Source: Candidatus Latescibacterota bacterium (GTDB taxonomy: Bacteria > Latescibacterota > UBA2968 > UBA8231). From it: a stretch of DNA of 64,000 bases. Below, piece after piece: positions 1 to 7,815 of the stretch. Positions within the stretch are counted from its first letter, which is position 1, and each line of letters starts with the position of its first letter. The notes under the pieces are model-generated. The model was not told the origin of the DNA. It saw only the letters and a program-made list of their open reading frames with translations, and ran no database searches. The position numbers and the translations under genes were made by a program. The DNA lies in NCBI GenBank assembly GCA_022819745.1, contig JAJEGS010000024.1, positions 144,183-208,182 on the forward strand, written 5' to 3'.

Positions 1-42
1 TCTGTTTCTCGGTCGTAGAATTTCATTATTATTCTCTCAATA

Positions 43-62
43 ATTATTCTTTTTAGAATAAT
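43..62. promoter_or_regulatory. Small AT-rich palindrome upstream of the first gene
   Basis: ATTATTCT and AGAATAAT form a perfect 8-bp inverted repeat around TTTT. It lies just before the GGAGA ribosome-binding site of the oxidoreductase gene. It could be an operator or a weak RNA hairpin. There is nothing else in the first 76 bases. Confidence 0.3.
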
Positions 63-82
63 AGACATGGAGACAAGTGTCA

Positions 83-1141
83 ATGCAAAACAAGCCTGCT
101 AAACGACCTATGCGCCTAGTCATCTTGTCGTACAGCCATCACGGCCGCGGCATCGGCCAGACCGTGCGCGCTTTGGGACACGATATAATCGGGGTCATGG
201 ACGGGGAAGAAGGCCCGCGCCAACAACTTGCAGAGATTTTCCAATGTCCAGGCTTTGCCACAGCGGGCGAATGCCTCGACGTCGCGCAGCCCGACGCGGC
301 CCTAGTCGCTGGCAAGCACATTGAAATGCCAGATCACGTGCAGGCCTGCGTCGATCGGCGCATTCCCTACCTGCTCGACAAACCCTTTGCCGATTGCGCT
401 GCTCGGCTTCGCCCCGCGGCCGAAGCTTCGGCCAAACACGAGGTCTTCAGCGCCCTCACTCTGCCCAACCGCGCCAGCCGCATCGTCGCCACGGTGGAGC
501 GTCTGTTAGCTGACGGCACGCTGGGCGATGTGGTCCAGTATAGCTGCCGCCTCAATAACGGCCCACCCTCGCGCTACGACCCGACGCCCTCGGCTTGGCA
601 CAACTATCCGGCCATTTCCGGCGGCGGCAGTTGGGCCGTAGAGGCGGCCCACGGCATTGACACTTTCCTACAATTCGTCGGCGAGCAGACGGTCCACGTG
701 GTCGGTGCCATCATGTCCAATGCCACCCACGGCCGTATAGTGGAGGATATTGGTTTGGGAATGCTGCGCACGGATGGGGGTGTGACCGGCGTTATCGAAA
801 GCGGCTACGCCTATCCGTCAGGAGTGCGCAGCGGCGACCATTTCTTCCGTTTTATCGGCACCCGCGCCATGGTTTTCCAGCAGTACGGCAAAGAGGGGGA
901 GCCGCTCATCGAAGTCCATACTACCGAAGGCGTGCAATTCAGTGAGGATTTGTCGCACGGTGAGCGCATGACGACCATTGTCGATCAAGCCCTGACCGCT
1001 TTGGCGGATGGGCGGCCCTTCACACCGAATATCGACCAAGCTGTGCGCATTCTCGAAATACAGGACGCAGTGTACGACCACGCCCGCCGAAATCCGCTGA
1101 CCAACGGCCCACATCCCATGGGCACCCCGCCTAGCATCTAA
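83..1141 (+). CDS. Gfo/Idh/MocA family oxidoreductase
   Basis: About 352 residues. This is a predicted NAD(P)-dependent sugar or polyol dehydrogenase with an N-terminal Rossmann fold and a C-terminal alpha/beta domain. The dinucleotide-binding loop is degenerate (SYSHHGRGIG), and the usual EKP of the family reads DKPFA near residue 100. The C-terminal half has the typical GGGSWAVEAAHGIDTF segment, with H and D at the expected catalytic positions. I chose ATG 83 over GTG 77 because GGAGA at 69-73 is nine bases before the ATG and only three before the GTG. The last codons overlap the convergent HicB-like gene by four bases. The substrate cannot be read from the sequence. Confidence 0.85.
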   Translation: MQNKPAKRPMRLVILSYSHHGRGIGQTVRALGHDIIGVMDGEEGPRQQLAEIFQCPGFATAGECLDVAQPDAALVAGKHIEMPDHVQACVDRRIPYLLDKPFADCAARLRPAAEASAKHEVFSALTLPNRASRIVATVERLLADGTLGDVVQYSCRLNNGPPSRYDPTPSAWHNYPAISGGGSWAVEAAHGIDTFLQFVGEQTVHVVGAIMSNATHGRIVEDIGLGMLRTDGGVTGVIESGYAYPSGVRSGDHFFRFIGTRAMVFQQYGKEGEPLIEVHTTEGVQFSEDLSHGERMTTIVDQALTALADGRPFTPNIDQAVRILEIQDAVYDHARRNPLTNGPHPMGTPPSI

Positions 1142-1365
1142 TGATGCTGGTCAGTAGGTATGCCTTCTCCAATCTCCAGCAGATGCGCAACGAGAAGATC
1201 AACAGCATTTTCTAAATTCTCTAAAGCCTCTTTCCCGGTATATCCCCAACTGGCAGCCCCTTTATGTTCTAGCTCGGGAATATAGGCTCGCCAGACCGCT
1301 TTCTCATCGGGCTCATCGGGCCACTTGTCTTGCTCTAAAACAGCCTTAAACAAATACGTTTTCAT
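1138..1365 (-). CDS. HicB-family antitoxin-like protein, without a HicA partner
   Basis: A 75-residue protein with the HicB partial RNase-H-like pattern: N-terminal beta strands, the WRAYIPELEHKGAASWGYTG stretch, then the EALENLENAVDLLVAHLLE helix. HicB antitoxins normally neutralise a HicA mRNA interferase encoded next to them. The neighbours here are a 49-base gap and a glycosyltransferase on one side and a convergent oxidoreductase on the other, so no hicA is present. There is no DNA-binding extension. It may be an orphan antitoxin or a HicB-fold protein with another role. Confidence 0.7.
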   Translation of the reverse strand: MKTYLFKAVLEQDKWPDEPDEKAVWRAYIPELEHKGAASWGYTGKEALENLENAVDLLVAHLLEIGEGIPTDQHH

Positions 1366-1414
1366 ACCAACCCAAATGTGAAGTGGGCCAGCCGCGACGC
1401 CTGCGGTGCGGAGG

Positions 1415-2566
1415 CTATAGCCGCTTGTACAGTTGAATAGTTCGCTGGGCCGCGTCTTCCCACGTGAAGGCTGAGGCCCGTTGGCGTCCTTGGTGTGATA
1501 GCCGTTGGCGGAGTGCGGAATTGGTCAGTAGGTGCTGCATGCCGGCGGCGATGGACGCGACGTCGAGCGGATCGACGAGTACCGCATCTTCTCCGGCGAC
1601 TTCGGCCAGTGACGAACAGTTCGACGTGAGCACCGGACAGCCGCTGGCCATTGCTTCGAGCACGGGCAACCCGAATCCCTCTATCAGCGATGGAAAGGCG
1701 AAAAAGAGCGCGTGGGCAAAACAGGCGCGGATTTGCTCGTCGCTGAGTTGGCCGGCGAGGAGCACCCGGTCGCTCAGGCCGAGTTGATGCGCCAGGCGCA
1801 CGAGCGCGGGATTGCCCTCGCCGCGGCCGGCGAATACGAGCGCGAGATCGGGATGGTCCGGGGCGACTTGGGCAAAGGCGCGCACCAGCCGAGGCAGGTT
1901 TTTGTACGGCAAGCTGTTGCCCAAGCCAAAGGCAAAAGGCCGTTTTGCAAGACCGTCGAGAATATCCCGCTGCACACGGTCTTGGTCGGTCGCATGGCCC
2001 AAGTCAAACTGGGCCGGTTCCGCGTTGCCCGAGTGCCAGGCGGATGCTACGCCGTGGAGGACGGCGGTTACTTTGTCGGCGGGGACGCCGTGGTTGAGCG
2101 CAGCTTGGCGCGTACTGGCGGAGACGGCAACGATGTGGTCGGCTGTGGCGATGGCTCGGCGGATACCCAAGCTCCCGAGCGACCCCTTGACCCACCGCCG
2201 CCAGCGCCGTCCGTCGCAGAGGTAAGAATGATCCACCCAAATCAGGTCGTGTAAGGTGATGACGACGCGCCGGGCGCGCACGCCGATGGGGAGAAAGTGG
2301 TACAGGGAGTGGTACACGTCGGCGTCGAGCCCGTTGATGACCCGGGCACCGGCGAGGATGTTGTGCGGTGAGGAAATGTCGTGCGGTGAGAAAATCTCCC
2401 TGAAATTGGCCTGATCGGCGATAGGGCCGTGGCGCGATGGCCGGCGGACGACGATGTACTCGTTTTCGCGGTCTAGCTTGGCGATGTGGCTGACGAGGTC
2501 GGCGGCGTAGCGGCCGAGGCTGGTGGGCACGTCGCGCAGAGAGCGAGCGTCGATGCAGATCCTCAT
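1415..2566 (-). CDS. Glycosyltransferase family 4 (GT-B) protein
   Basis: 383 residues. It transfers a sugar from a nucleotide-sugar donor to an acceptor that is probably a lipid or envelope glycan. The N-terminal acceptor domain contains HDLIWVDHSY. The C-terminal donor domain contains GNSLPYKNLPRLVRAF, FAGRGEGN and the E-x7-E signature in IEGFGLPVLEAMASG. It is the last gene of a four-gene minus-strand operon, and its ATG overlaps the stop of the DUF3047 gene (ATGA). There is no signal peptide, so it should act on the cytoplasmic face. Donor and acceptor are unknown. Confidence 0.9.
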   Translation of the reverse strand: MRICIDARSLRDVPTSLGRYAADLVSHIAKLDRENEYIVVRRPSRHGPIADQANFREIFSPHDISSPHNILAGARVINGLDADVYHSLYHFLPIGVRARRVVITLHDLIWVDHSYLCDGRRWRRWVKGSLGSLGIRRAIATADHIVAVSASTRQAALNHGVPADKVTAVLHGVASAWHSGNAEPAQFDLGHATDQDRVQRDILDGLAKRPFAFGLGNSLPYKNLPRLVRAFAQVAPDHPDLALVFAGRGEGNPALVRLAHQLGLSDRVLLAGQLSDEQIRACFAHALFFAFPSLIEGFGLPVLEAMASGCPVLTSNCSSLAEVAGEDAVLVDPLDVASIAAGMQHLLTNSALRQRLSHQGRQRASAFTWEDAAQRTIQLYKRL

Positions 2567-3312
2567 GGGGGGAGGCCGGCGCAGTAGTTGGGAATGTGCG
2601 CTAGCGCCGCTCGCGGCCAGACCCGGAAGTCAGCGTAGGCGGCTGCGGCGTACCCCTGAGTCGAATTGGCATCGGTGAGCAAGGCAATGCCAATGGTTTT
2701 TTTTGGCAGTTTGGACGACAAAATGCGCTCGTGATCCTTTTCTAGATTGACCCATTCCTGGAGCCATTGTCCCAACTTCTCCGGTCCACTTTGGAGCACG
2801 ACAAACCAAGGGCGGGCAATGCCTTTGCGGCGAGAGACGGTCCCCGGGGCCAAGGTCGTGCTCCACACGTATTTGATCTGTCGCGGGATGCCGAGGAGGT
2901 TGCGCGAAAAAATGACGTGTACCCCAGCGGCGCTGTCGTTGGTCTCGGTGTAGCGCTCGTCGCCCCCCGGCGGTAGGGCGTCGGCGCGCCAGCACCAAGT
3001 CATAATTGGATATTGCCGGGGATCCCAGTGGAATCGCTTCATGAGGACGACCGAGTGGCCGGTGTCTTGGGCGGCTAGGTAGCGGCGGCCGTTGGCCTCG
3101 CGGACGGCGTAGAGCTTGGGCTTGTCGTTGTCCTTGCTGCGCCAGCGCCAGTCACGAGGCAGGCTGTCTAAGGGCGTGGAGGCAAAGTCTTCGATAACGA
3201 TGTAGGGAGGGGCTTCGTGCTCGCCTCCAGTCGGAGGTGTATCTTGGGCAGAGGCAGTGTAGAGAGAGAGGACGCAGCAGCCCGCTAGGCCAGCGAGTAT
3301 GTGTCGACGCAT
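2563..3312 (-). CDS. DUF3047 family exported protein
   Basis: 249 residues with a clear signal peptide (MRRHILAGLAGCCVLSLYTASA, cleavage near residue 22). The body matches the DUF3047 pattern: DWRW early, WCWRAD, then the conserved DSAAGVHVIFSR and IKYVWST segments and a late IGIALLTDANST stretch. The family is a beta-rich periplasmic domain with no known reaction. It lies between the membrane protein gene (28-base gap) and the glycosyltransferase gene (4-base overlap). It is therefore probably a periplasmic component of the same lipid or glycan pathway. Confidence 0.75.
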   Translation of the reverse strand: MRRHILAGLAGCCVLSLYTASAQDTPPTGGEHEAPPYIVIEDFASTPLDSLPRDWRWRSKDNDKPKLYAVREANGRRYLAAQDTGHSVVLMKRFHWDPRQYPIMTWCWRADALPPGGDERYTETNDSAAGVHVIFSRNLLGIPRQIKYVWSTTLAPGTVSRRKGIARPWFVVLQSGPEKLGQWLQEWVNLEKDHERILSSKLPKKTIGIALLTDANSTQGYAAAAYADFRVWPRAALAHIPNYCAGLPP

Positions 3313-3340
3313 TGCTCTATCTCTTGTGTGTGGCGCGGGG

Positions 3341-4372
3341 TCAGCGCGGGTTTTCTTGTTCCTGAAACATGGTTAAGTCCGTCGCAGGGCGGCGCTGGAG
3401 CGCGGTGCGGCTCATGTAGCTGAGGCAGGTCCAGCCGATGAAGATCCAGAACACGCGGCGCAGGCGGCGCGTAAGACCCAAGGACAGGCCGAGAGATGGA
3501 TCCAACCCTAAGCTGGAGAATAGGAATACGAGGCTGCCTTCCATGACCCCGATATTGGAGGGCATGAAGAAGAACAGTCCGTTGATAACCGCGCCCAAGG
3601 CGTTGAGTAGAAAACAAAACCAAAAACCAACGCCCGCGTCCAGTGCCCAGAGGATGGCGTAGGTCTCACAGGTACCCATAAACCAGCCGATGCTCTGAAA
3701 GAACAAGGCGCGTAGGAAGCGGGTGCGGTGGGTGCGGTAAAAGGTGCCGATATTGGTGTCGATGCGCGCCGCGCGCCCCATATTGCGCTCGATCAGGTCG
3801 GTGCGCAGGCCGGCCGAGCGGAGCAGCTTGAGTAGGGACGTGAACATGCGCTCTTGACGCTTGTAGAAGACCCAGAAGGCCGCCAAGCTGACAATGAGCA
3901 AACCGGCGAAAAAGACCCGGTATTCCAAGGGAATAAGCTCGGACACGTCGTGGTAGTAAAACAACAGCCCAAGGCCGAGGATGGTAAAGGACAGGCCGAC
4001 CGCAATTTGCGCGGTTTTGTCAACGACCACCGAGGCCATGCCGCGCGGGCCGGGCGTCCGGTGGGTGAGCAAATAGGCCTTGACCGGCTCGCCGCCGAGA
4101 TTGGCCAGCGGCGTGAGTTGATTGACCGCCTCGCCAGCGAGTTTGGCCGCAAAAAGGGTGAGCAACCTCGGTTTGAAGGCGTCGGGCGGAAAGGCGAAGT
4201 TCCAAGCGATGGTGTTGGAAAGATGCCAAGCGCACGAGGGCAGCAACAGCAGGGGGAATACCCACTTGATCGCGTCTAGATGGTGAAGGACCTCATCAAC
4301 CCCAAGCTCGCCGACGAGATAGCCCAGCAGCAGGAAGCCCAAGGCGACCATGGAAATTTGCAAGGCTCTCAC
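3341..4372 (-). CDS. LPG-synthase-type (UPF0104) multi-spanning membrane protein
   Basis: About 343 residues with roughly seven to eight hydrophobic segments. It belongs to the lysylphosphatidylglycerol-synthase transmembrane-region superfamily, often named flippase-like. LANLGGEPVKAYLLTHR and the later FFFMPSNIGVMEGSLVFLF are the two signature regions. The frame is open as far as 4615, but the extra N-terminus is low-complexity and Arg-rich. I chose GTG at 4372-4370 because it forms a GTGA overlap with the stop of the upstream CDP-alcohol phosphatidyltransferase. Such proteins are thought to move or modify lipids, which suits a partner of a lipid head-group enzyme. Confidence 0.85.
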   Translation of the reverse strand: MRALQISMVALGFLLLGYLVGELGVDEVLHHLDAIKWVFPLLLLPSCAWHLSNTIAWNFAFPPDAFKPRLLTLFAAKLAGEAVNQLTPLANLGGEPVKAYLLTHRTPGPRGMASVVVDKTAQIAVGLSFTILGLGLLFYYHDVSELIPLEYRVFFAGLLIVSLAAFWVFYKRQERMFTSLLKLLRSAGLRTDLIERNMGRAARIDTNIGTFYRTHRTRFLRALFFQSIGWFMGTCETYAILWALDAGVGFWFCFLLNALGAVINGLFFFMPSNIGVMEGSLVFLFSSLGLDPSLGLSLGLTRRLRRVFWIFIGWTCLSYMSRTALQRRPATDLTMFQEQENPR

Positions 4373-5655
4373 GCGGCTTCCTCTCGGTTGACGGCCGGTG
4401 CCGGCAGCGCGGCCATCTGCCGCTCGGCGGCGCGCTGATTGCCCATTAGTCGGTAGTGGGTGGTCAAAACGCCCAGCGCTGCCACGTGCAGCAGGACGAC
4501 GAGGAGCCAATAAACGATTGGCAACAGATTGGCCACCAAGCCGATGGCAATGAACAACGAGAGGAAATCCCGCTTGGTAATAAAGCCAGCGCGCTCTAGG
4601 AACCGATAGCTCCAATCCTTTTCGCCGTCGGGCACCTTGTTGCCCAAGTCGCCGAGGTAGTACTGTAGGCTACCGGTGCCGGTTTTTAGGGCGTAGCTGT
4701 AGAGCAAGACTAGGGTCAAGACCATCGAGACGATGGCGGAAATACCGGCGTAGATGGGCAGGTAGTTGTCGGGATAGAGGTGCCACATACCGGCCATCAG
4801 CGCGGCGTAGCCGCCGAGATAGGCGAGGTTGTCGGTGACCGTGTCGAACCAAGCGCCGAATTTGGTCTCGGCCAGTTTGACGCGGGCGATCTCGCCGTCG
4901 CAGCCGTCGAGGATGGAGGCGAGTTGCCAGAGGACGCCAGCACAGGCAAGCCGCAGGTAGTCGTCCGGCTGCGTCGCCAGATAGGCGGCGAACAGGCCCG
5001 GGCACAGGACCATGAAAAAGGTCACCATGTTGGGTGAGATGCCAGTATCGACGATGAACTTGCTGATGGGTACAGAGATACGCACGTTGAGTAGGCGCGC
5101 TACCGTGCCGCTGGTGGCCTTGCTCACTTGGTCGAAGAGCATGTTCTTAGCGGCACGCGCGCTGCGCTTGTCAACCACGCGCTGCCACAGATGCGGCGCG
5201 ATGTCTTCGCGGCGGTGCGGACGCGCTGCGAGCGCACTCCAGAGGTCGCTGGTTAGCGCATCCGGGGACAACGCGCTCGGAGCGCAGAGGAACGCCCCGC
5301 TGCTGACGCCTTGGCTGGTCTGGGCGACGAGGTGGTCTCGCTGTAGGCCCGCGTCGATGAGGGCTTGCAGTGAGGAGTGGTGGTGGACGCAATCGCCTCT
5401 GAGCAGCAGCAAGGGCGCGTTGGGTAGGCGAGCGGCTTCCGGGGTGGTTTGCTCTACTTGGATATCGAGGTCAGGGACCGGGGATTTGCCGCTGGGGGCG
5501 TGGCCGGAGGGGAGCACGACCAAGACGCGCTTGATGCCCACGCTGGCCATGGTGCGGACCCCGCGTTGGAGGAGGGTGCGGCCAGCAACCTGTACATCGG
5601 TTGCAGCGCCAGCGGAAAAAACCAAAATTCCTTGTTCAATTGCGCGCTTTGGCAT
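4369..5655 (-). CDS. CDP-alcohol phosphatidyltransferase with degenerate nucleotidyltransferase-like N-terminus
   Basis: 428 residues. The C-terminal half carries a complete CDP-alcohol phosphotransferase signature, D-x2-D-G-x2-A-R-x8-G-x3-D-x3-D (DGCDGEIAR then GAWFDTVTDN), and several membrane helices. The first 160 or so residues look like a nucleotidyltransferase fold, but the usual G-x-G-T-R loop is missing (FSAGAATDVQVAG). The size and domain order recall bifunctional IPCT/DIPPS enzymes of inositol-phosphate metabolism. With the loop gone, the N-terminal half may be inactive or regulatory. It is the first gene of the minus-strand operon. The 137-base gap to the divergent gene at 5793 should hold both promoters. 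Confidence 0.85.
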   Translation of the reverse strand: MPKRAIEQGILVFSAGAATDVQVAGRTLLQRGVRTMASVGIKRVLVVLPSGHAPSGKSPVPDLDIQVEQTTPEAARLPNAPLLLLRGDCVHHHSSLQALIDAGLQRDHLVAQTSQGVSSGAFLCAPSALSPDALTSDLWSALAARPHRREDIAPHLWQRVVDKRSARAAKNMLFDQVSKATSGTVARLLNVRISVPISKFIVDTGISPNMVTFFMVLCPGLFAAYLATQPDDYLRLACAGVLWQLASILDGCDGEIARVKLAETKFGAWFDTVTDNLAYLGGYAALMAGMWHLYPDNYLPIYAGISAIVSMVLTLVLLYSYALKTGTGSLQYYLGDLGNKVPDGEKDWSYRFLERAGFITKRDFLSLFIAIGLVANLLPIVYWLLVVLLHVAALGVLTTHYRLMGNQRAAERQMAALPAPAVNREEAA

Positions 5656-5792
5656 GTGTTTGCCGTTTAATTTGGGGATGTAAATAAAAGAGGCGCTTTA
5701 TAGAGAAACACTTAGTATAAGGAATTTTGCACAGTTTGTCGGACCTTAATTTCGTGTGACTATTGTGTTACAATTGACCAAAAAGGCTTGTC

Positions 5793-7811
5793 ATGGCGGT
5801 TAAGACCTTCACATGGCTACTGTTTGTCTGCTGGGCGACGGCTAGCGGTGCCCAGCGGCAAAGTTGGCAGATCGGCGGCGCGGGCTTGGCTTGGAGCGAA
5901 GGCGATTCCTCAGTGGTGCTCGTCGATTTTGACTCGGTGCCCGGCGCGATCCAACCCGTCTATATCGAGCCTGACAAGAGCTTGTTTTCGCTTTTTACGG
6001 GCTGGGAGCCGCTCAAAGAGCCGCGCGAGTTGACCTATGTCGAAGGCGAGACGCCACGGGCTTGGAAGGGGTCGCAGGGCAACGAGACCACCGCCCACAA
6101 TGGCACCTATATGGTCGATGGCGACAGTATGTCTTTTAACCCGCCGGTGTCGTCCAATCCCGAATCAGTCTGGTACACCATTGATCTAGCCGTGCCGGTA
6201 CCGGCGCACCGCTTTGGTTTTTTTACGCCGCCTCGGGGCTTTCGCTCCGACGGTATCCCCTTTGCCGAGGACGCGGTGCCGGCCTACGAGGTGTCTATCG
6301 CAGTGGAAGGCGATCCGAGTTGGCTCGAAGGGAGCCAACCCTATAAACGAATTGGTCCGCTGATCGCCGATGTTGCCGAAAATTTTGTCGCCCGGGTGCA
6401 GATCGAATTTCCCAGACAATACGTGCGCTTCGTGCGCTACAAGCGGAAGACCTCGCTGTTGGATTCGGGGAGAGGGGGCAACACTAGCGTGCGTTCGGGG
6501 ACTGCTTTCAAGGGGTCCATCGGTGACTTTGAACTCTTTGGCGAGGGGGTGCCGCGCAAGGCGGTTTACCGCTCGCGGATTTTCGAATTGGAAGAGCCGG
6601 TCAACTTCGGTCGCCTGTTTTGGGCGGCGAAGCCGTTGCGCGTGGTCAATGGCGAATTGGTGGAGGCTCCCGATGCCGAGGTGGGGGTGGAGATTGAGGT
6701 GCGCACGGGGCGCGACGGGGATCCGAATATTTATCACGAATACACTGATCGCGGGGGTGAAGAGGAGGTGCCGCGCGAGCGCTACGATTTGGTGCTGCAG
6801 CCGCGCTGGCGAGCCGGTCTCCTGCGCGACCCCCGACCGGGAATGCGCGCCTCTATTCAGTACGATAGCGACAATTGGTCTTTTTGGTCGCTGCCCTTTG
6901 CTGAGTCAGGGCAGGCGATTGACCTCAAAGGAGGGACTCATTTTCAGTTGCGGATTACGCTCAAAAGCGAGGATTTCGCTTCGTTCGTGCGGCTCGACTC
7001 GCTGTGGATTGAGACCGCGCCGCTACTGGCTAGCCGAGTCGTGGGCGAGGTAGCGCTAGCCGGCGATGTGCAGCCGGCGGGAGGCTTGACCCAAGTGCCG
7101 TTGGGTCAAGCCGCGGAACTGATCTACGATATTCGCGGCGAATTTGTCGGTGAGGGGGCAGGCTTTGACGCGCTGAGGATTCGCACCGGGACGCGGGCTA
7201 GGTTTACCCGGCTAGAAATGGGGCATCCCCCGAGGGTGGTTGAGCCGGTTGCAGTCATCGAGGGCGATGAGGAACTAGCGGTGGTGTTGCCGGAGCGGAT
7301 CGGGCCGGGGGCCGCGGAAGGAGCGCGGGTCGTCTTTGTCGCGGATGTGTTCTCGCTGGCTTGGACGTTTTCGGGCGAGGTCTATAATGACGGCGTCGAT
7401 GCGCTGCCCCAGCCCGTTGAACCGGGCGATGCCAGCGCCGAACTGGGGACCAATAGTCTGCGGGTCTTGGGGATGGCCGGTCAAGGCGATGGGCCGGTGG
7501 TGGGATTGGATTTTTCCACTAGGGTGCTGACGCCCAATGGAGATGGAGTCCACGACGAGGTCGAAATCGGCTATGCGCTGGTGGGGTTGCCCGAGGATGT
7601 CCCTGTAATGTTTAAGGTGTACTCACTCGACGGAAGGCGGGTGGCCCAGCGGTCGTTGGGTGTGCAGCGCTTCGGTGCGCAGCGGGTGCGCTGGGATGGG
7701 CGCGATGGGGACGGGGTTTTATTGTCGCCGGGTATTTACTTGGTTGAAATAGCGCCTGAAGCCGAGCGGACGGGAGCACGTCGGTTGCGCCTGTTAACCT
7801 TGATTTACTGA
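5793..7811 (+). CDS. Large secreted protein with FlgD-like C-terminal domain
   Basis: 672 residues with a signal peptide (MAVKTFTWLLFVCWATASGA). The middle is beta-rich, with a WYTIDLAVPVPAHRFGFFTPP segment of the discoidin-like type. The last 90 or so residues form a FlgD-Ig/CHU_C-type domain starting LTPNGDGVHDEVEI and ending with WDGRDGDGVLLSPGIYLVEI. Proteins with such tails are exported and often attached to the surface. The SRVVGEV segment near residue 410 and the tail are shared with the genes at 7816 and 37284, so the three are paralogues. It is four bases upstream of the next gene, so the two are probably co-transcribed. Its function is unknown. Confidence 0.75.
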   Translation: MAVKTFTWLLFVCWATASGAQRQSWQIGGAGLAWSEGDSSVVLVDFDSVPGAIQPVYIEPDKSLFSLFTGWEPLKEPRELTYVEGETPRAWKGSQGNETTAHNGTYMVDGDSMSFNPPVSSNPESVWYTIDLAVPVPAHRFGFFTPPRGFRSDGIPFAEDAVPAYEVSIAVEGDPSWLEGSQPYKRIGPLIADVAENFVARVQIEFPRQYVRFVRYKRKTSLLDSGRGGNTSVRSGTAFKGSIGDFELFGEGVPRKAVYRSRIFELEEPVNFGRLFWAAKPLRVVNGELVEAPDAEVGVEIEVRTGRDGDPNIYHEYTDRGGEEEVPRERYDLVLQPRWRAGLLRDPRPGMRASIQYDSDNWSFWSLPFAESGQAIDLKGGTHFQLRITLKSEDFASFVRLDSLWIETAPLLASRVVGEVALAGDVQPAGGLTQVPLGQAAELIYDIRGEFVGEGAGFDALRIRTGTRARFTRLEMGHPPRVVEPVAVIEGDEELAVVLPERIGPGAAEGARVVFVADVFSLAWTFSGEVYNDGVDALPQPVEPGDASAELGTNSLRVLGMAGQGDGPVVGLDFSTRVLTPNGDGVHDEVEIGYALVGLPEDVPVMFKVYSLDGRRVAQRSLGVQRFGAQRVRWDGRDGDGVLLSPGIYLVEIAPEAERTGARRLRLLTLIY

Positions 7812-7815
7812 GAGC

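Noticed and set aside
594..612. TTGGCAC resembling a sigma-54 -24 box
   Set aside because: No GC element lies at the right distance, and the site is inside a coding region. The same applies to TTGGCAC at about 27564, 29609 and 31251.
3341..4615. Long N-terminus of the LPG-synthase-type protein up to 4615
   Set aside because: The extra 81 residues overlap the upstream gene and are low-complexity. The GTGA overlap at 4372 gives the normal family start.
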